Positions 59,715 to 64,000 of a stretch of 64,000 nt of DNA are shown in pieces. The stretch's first letter is position 1. The number at the start of each line of letters is the position of its first letter. Origin of the DNA: Lunularia cruciata (taxonomy: Eukaryota; Streptophyta; Marchantiopsida; Lunulariales; Lunulariaceae). The position numbers were made by a program, and so were the translations under genes. The notes below the pieces were generated by a model. That model was not told where the DNA came from. It ran no database searches and worked only from the letters and a program-made list of their open reading frames with translations. The stretch covers positions 77,026,931 through 77,090,930 of the forward strand of contig OX419755.1 in assembly GCA_948567375.1 (NCBI GenBank). Direction: 5' to 3'.

Positions 59715-61687
59715 TTGTGAAAGAAGAGATTGATAAGCTCAAGGAGGTTGAATTTATCTTTTAGGTGGAGAATTCCGAATGGGTGCTCCAATTGTGACTA
59801 TGAAGAAAAAGAATGGCAAGTTTTGGGTATATATGGATTGCAAGAAATTCAATGTTGTTACTAAGAAGGACTATCACCCTTTGCCATTCATTCACAAGAT
59901 CTTGAGGAAGTTGTAGGTCATGAGAGGTACAACTTTAGAGATGGTTATAATGTGTATAACCAAATCAAGATTGCATCAGAAAATCAAGATTACATCAGAG
60001 CATCAACAACTCACTACATTCACCACACCTTGGAGGACTTATACTTTCAAGGTCATGCCTTTTGGGCTTTGCAATGCTCCAGCCACAATTCATAAACAAG
60101 GTGTTTGAACCTTTCATTGAGAATTTGTGAGAGATTTTATTGATGACTTTTGTGTCTATGGGAGCAAGGAGGAGCACTTTGAGCACCTGATCAAGATCTT
60201 GCAACACTTGGATGCATCAAATGCATCACTCAACCAAAGAAGTGCATTTTTGGTTGTGAAGATGGTCTAATTTTGAGGCACATCATTTCCAAGGATGGAA
60301 TAGCAAGTGCTCTTGAGAAGGTGAGGAAAATCTCAAACCTTATATTCTCTTCAAGCTTGATAAAGTTATGCCAATTCTTGTGGATAGTTGGGTACTATAG
60401 GTGATTTATCTTCTCATTTTCCAACAAGACTCATGCATTGACCATCTACATGAAGAAGGGTGTAGAATAAATGGTGATTTTGGAGGACAAGAAGACTCTC
60501 AAAGCTTTTGAGGAGCTCAAGCAATCCCTTGTGTTGTGGATCTGATTCTTGCTAAATCTGATTAGAGTAAGCCTTTTGTCCTCTACACTGATGCTTTTAA
60601 TGTAGCTATAGGATGCGCTCTTACTCAATTAGACCAAGATGTGCATCTGATAGCTTATGCTATTAGACAAATGGTTTTAGCAAAAAAGAACTACTTAGTC
60701 AAAGAGAAAGAAGGGTTTGCAATGATCTTTATCTCAAGAAGTTTAGACACTACTTGATTGGAGGGAAAGCCACAATTATCACGGGTCACAAGGCCTTGAA
60801 GTACATCTTTAATAAGCTTAATGTAGAAGGGAGGCTAGCAAGGTGGATAATACTCTTGTTTGAGTATGATAACACCATTGAGGATACGCCAAGGAAGAAA
60901 TATGAAAATTGTGATTTTTTATTTAGGACTTATGATCATGATGGAAGAACCAATGGATAATTCCTTCCCAAATGAGGAGCTCATGATAATCTCAATCACT
61001 GAATACCCAAAGGAGTACAAGGAGATTGTGGACTTTGTTACAAGAGATAACTATCTAAAAGGGATGCATGCTAGGGAGAGGAAGGACCTTGCAACAAGAT
61101 CTAGACCTTACACAATGGTGGAGGATACTCTTTTTCACCAAGGCGTAGATGATCTACTTCAAAGAGCAATGGGTAGAGAGAAGTCTATCCTACTCATAAA
61201 GGAGTTTCATGATGGTTTAACATGTAGAGGACACTTTGCAAGAAAGGTGTTTGCTTTCATGATTCTAGATGTAGGCTACTATTGGAGGAGAATTTTCAAG
61301 GATTGTCTTAATTATTACAAAACTTGTAAAGTTTGTCAAGCTTTTGCTAGAGAGTCTTTTTCCATTACCCCTCTTAGATCAATTTCATTGCTAAGACCTT
61401 TTGAGAAGTGAGGAATTGACTTTGTAGGTCCTCTTAATAGAACCCCAAGGAACAATAGTACATTGTGGTACTAATTACCTTACCAAGCGGGTAAAGGCTA
61501 GACCATAGAGGGATGAATGAAGATGAAGTTGATAGATTTCTTTATGAATACATTATCACTAGGTTTGGATACCTATTAGAGTTGGTATTTAATAGAGGCA
61601 AGTTTAAAAAGTGCATCACTAAAACTATGTTATGACTTTCTTTATCCCACATAGAGTAACTACATCTTATAAGCCAAATTCCAATGG
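59715..61687 (+). pseudogene. Gypsy RT-RNase H-integrase remnants, non-chromodomain type
   Basis: VVKEEIDKLKEVEFIF, VENSEWV, KKKNGKFWVYMDCKKFNVVT and YTFKVMPFGLCNAPATI (59720-60091) are RT fingers and palm. KPFVLYTDAFNVAIGCALTQ (60575-60635) and IITGHKALKYIFNK are RNase H. A long open frame 60860-61411 covers the linker and HHCC zinc region (EFHDGLTCRGHF...YYWRRIF...CKVCQ), then GIDFVGPLNRTPRNN begins the integrase core. The sequence breaks off at 61688, in a segment resembling the integrase 'YKPNSNG' block, where LTR-B has inserted. Several stops and shifts. Confidence 0.88.
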
Positions 61688-61865
61688 TGTAACAATATGG
61701 AGTTTAACGATGAAGTTAGTAGGGCTAATGAAGTAGCAAATAAGACAAATTAGCCTAGACTATTCCAGAAGTATCTAGGAAGCTTCTTGGGAAGCTTCCT
61801 AAATAGCTTAGCTTGCACTCCAAGTAGGTAACTTCTAGAAGGAACTAGCAACTAGCTTAGCTTGC
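61688..61865 (+). repeat. LTR-B fragment inserted in Gypsy integrase
   Basis: Starts TGTAACAATATGGAG exactly where the Gypsy frame ends, and matches 22637-22822. It includes TTCTAGAAGG and AAGCTTCTTGGGAAGCTTCC heat-shock-like pairs. It is broken at 61865 by the second chromovirus. Confidence 0.8.
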
Positions 61866-62609
61866 TGTAATACTCCGAGGACAAGAGAAGAGAGAAAACA
61901 CAGATTGCACACTCAAACCTTCGATGCCCCAAGGGAGCACCTTCTCTTTATTATATAGACAAAGAGGATCTCCTCCAAGGAAGCTCCACCATAGGATTAG
62001 GGACACAGATAGGTGACATGTCAGCAAGCTCCACCCTTGGATTACTTACTTGGATGGGTGACCTGTCTGGTCTAGGTCCTATCTGGTTGGTCAAATGAGC
62101 TTTGACCGGAGGGAATCTTTTAGGGAATCTTCCTGTAGGAATCTCAGAATCACATGAGTAAGGTACCGTTGGAAAGCTCTCGACGAGACAAACCAAGGGG
62201 GGAGGGAAGGCCAGCCTTTCCTCTACTGGGGGGGGGGGGAATCTGCACATTTTCGAGGCCTAATTCATCCGTTTAGGCCTCCAAAATTGCCTTCAAAGAT
62301 TTTAGGCATATTTCGGTTCCTACTCTATTAGTAGAAGTCCCCTTTTGGTGATACCTCTTTCTGATCTGTTTATTCCATCATGTGTAACATCCTTCTAGAT
62401 GTTACCAACCCAATTCTCACCTTTAAATCATATGTCTAGCTATTGGTTCTAAGGTTCTCAAGTCTATTTCGGTTTCTGCCCTATTAGTAGAAGTACTCTT
62501 TTGGTGATACTTCTATCTGATCTATTTTGACCATCATGTATAACATCATTCTAGATGTTACCAAACTGAATTTCACATCTACATCATATGGCTAACTCTT
62601 GGTATTACA
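61866..62609 (-). repeat. 3' LTR of chromovirus copy 2
   Basis: 744 bp, TGTAATAC...GTATTACA, with both terminal bases intact. It has the same TATATAATAAA core and duplicated U3 unit as copy 1. Confidence 0.95.
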
Positions 62610-62706
62610 GACCTCCCTCCTTTTAAGACGCAACGTCCTCGTTGTGCAATTGTTGCTCAAATGCTTGCACCAACACCGGTGCATGTGCCAAATTGGCAGC
62701 GGGTTC

Positions 62707-63999
62707 CTAGGTTGCTTCAAAGAGGGGGTAACCTTTCCATTGTACTAGATATTCCACCCGCGGATGGTGAGTACCACGCATGCGCTTTTGGAGAATCCGC
62801 TCCACTTCATATTCCTCTGTGCCATCAATGACTATCGGACAAGGTCGAATGTCCTGTGTGGAAGTACCTTGGCCTGATCGGGGAGCATATCTGCGTAATA
62901 GGGAGACATAGAACACTAGATGTGTCTTCATGTGTGGTGGTAGCTCAAGGTGATAGGCCACAGCGCCGATGCGACGAAGAATCGAGAAAGGCCCAATAAA
63001 ACGAGGTCTAAGCTTACGAGATCCAACTAATGTGAGGTTGGTTGTCGATAGCCACACTTGATCTCCAACATTGAACTCCATGTGCCTATGGTGTGCATCA
63101 GCATACTGCTTTTTTCGATTTTGTGCAATCTGTAACTTGTGCTTGGCGCTCTCCACACCTTGTTGGATTCTAGAAACAAATGTGTTGACTGCATCAACCT
63201 TGGTAGTCACTGGACGGATCTTCATCAAGCTAGAAGGTGTGAAGGGATGCTCACCATACATGAGGAAGAACGGAGTGACTTGGGTGGAGGCATTCAATGA
63301 ATTGTTGTAAGCGAATTCCACCAACGGTAGCAGGGTGTCCCACCTCTCTTGCTCTTCTAAGGTGAAGCCGCGTAACATGTCTTCAATCGTGCGATTAGCC
63401 CGCTCTGTTTCACCATCTGTTTGTGGGTGGTAAGCTGTAGACATAGCCAACTTGGTTTTGAAGAACCCAAAGAGTGTTCGCCAAAACAAACTGGTGAATT
63501 GGGTGCCTCTATCGGTGATGAGTACTCTAGACAAGCCATGGTGAGCAAAGACTGCATCTAAGTATAGTTGAGCTAGTTGTGGAGCGATCACCTCTTTGGT
63601 GGTAGGACGTACATGAATCATTTTGCTGAGCCGGTCCACAAAGACCACAATGGAGTCAAACCCTGAGGTGGTCTTGGGTAATTCACAGACAAGATCCATA
63701 CTCACTTGTTCCCAACGTTGGGTAGGAGTGGGAAGAGGTTGAAGGAGCCCTGCAAGAGCTTGATTAGAAGCTTTGTTCTGTTGACAAAGTAGACAGCTAC
63801 GCACATAGTCCATCATGTCGTTGCTCATCTTGGGCCAATAGTAATGGCGCTTGACTGCCTCCAAGGTCTTGTCCACTCCGACATGAGCTGCAATGGCCGA
63901 ATCATGACATTCCGCTAGAATGGTCGTGCGTAATTCTGGGACATTTGGGATCCACAATCGGCCCTCCCGAAAGGTGAGTCCTTGGGTGCTGGTGACACC
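62707..63999 (-). pseudogene. pol: Chromovirus copy 2 pol, integrase-chromodomain part
   Basis: Open from the window edge (VTSTQGLTFREGR) through the integrase zinc region, catalytic core (MDLVCELP, ITDRGTQF, and the Glu of ETERANRTIEDM) and most of the chromodomain, to TAG at 62707-62709. In copy 1 this codon is TGG (chromodomain YEATWEP), and 50 more codons follow to 62623. The stop removes the aromatic-cage Trp region and the domain's end, so this copy probably encodes an integrase with a truncated chromodomain. The change is C to T on the plus strand in a CAG (CHG) context. Confidence 0.92.
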
Positions 64000-64000
64000 T

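Larger units (their letters stand above)
61866..64000 (-). mobile_element. Chromovirus copy 2, cut by window end
   Basis: Near-identical to copy 1: 3' LTR 61866-62609, polypurine tract 62610-62626, then pol in minus orientation to the window edge. Its LTR G-run is longer (13 G, about 62228-62240) than in copy 1. It is the innermost layer of a three-level nest: Gypsy, LTR-B, chromovirus. The 5' half lies outside the window. Confidence 0.95.

Overview
The window reads as a nuclear chromosome segment of a land plant. The evidence is an intact six-exon cytochrome P450 that looks like the plant CYP704 family, a plant-type cystathionine beta-lyase fragment, and dense nested Ty3/Gypsy and Ty1/Copia retrotransposons, one of them a chromodomain element. 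A seedless plant (moss, liverwort, fern or lycophyte) is my best guess. It rests on the general look of the Gypsy and LINE proteins and is only an inference. No bacterial, plastid or mitochondrial gene order is visible.

Layout. 1-14.8 kb: AT-rich, CpG-poor, old repeats. It holds a PIF/Harbinger transposase relic (2.7-3.5 kb), degenerate LTRs of chromovirus family A, an inverted pair of about 0.7 kb repeats (repeat C) and unrecognised ORF debris. 14.8-22.5 kb: a LINE (LINE A, minus strand) split by a nearly complete chromovirus (15909-21931) with a CTAGG target duplication, tRNA-iMet primer site, polypurine tract, gag and pol. 22.6-29.8 kb: an LTR-B fragment, an LTR-A fragment, a Copia RNase H fragment and a complete but decayed Copia element. 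29.8-32.4 kb: a small CpG-retaining island with two exons of a cystathionine beta-lyase-like gene. 32.5-38 kb: a second LINE (LINE B) split by a Gypsy element whose integrase is followed by a PHD finger. 38-40 kb: repeat C, an LTR-B promoter rich in heat-shock elements, and a solo LTR-A with an AGTGG target duplication. 40.6-54.7 kb: a CpG-rich island with a LINE tail, a foldback-like element and the P450 gene (49963-52841, minus). 54.7-64 kb: repeats again. These are a second PHD-Gypsy (minus), another Gypsy pol (plus) interrupted by LTR-B, which is itself interrupted by a second chromovirus running off the window end.

The only gene I judge functional is the P450. It keeps all signature motifs across six phase-0 exons. 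The cystathionine beta-lyase piece is probably a gene fragment. The rest is mobile DNA at different stages of decay, with up to three levels of nesting. The two youngest Gypsy copies are close to intact; their stops fit cytosine-deamination changes. Two local duplications at the edges of the CpG-rich islands appear to record where methylation-driven decay stops.

All coordinates and motif calls come from reading the sequence by eye. No alignment or database search was run.
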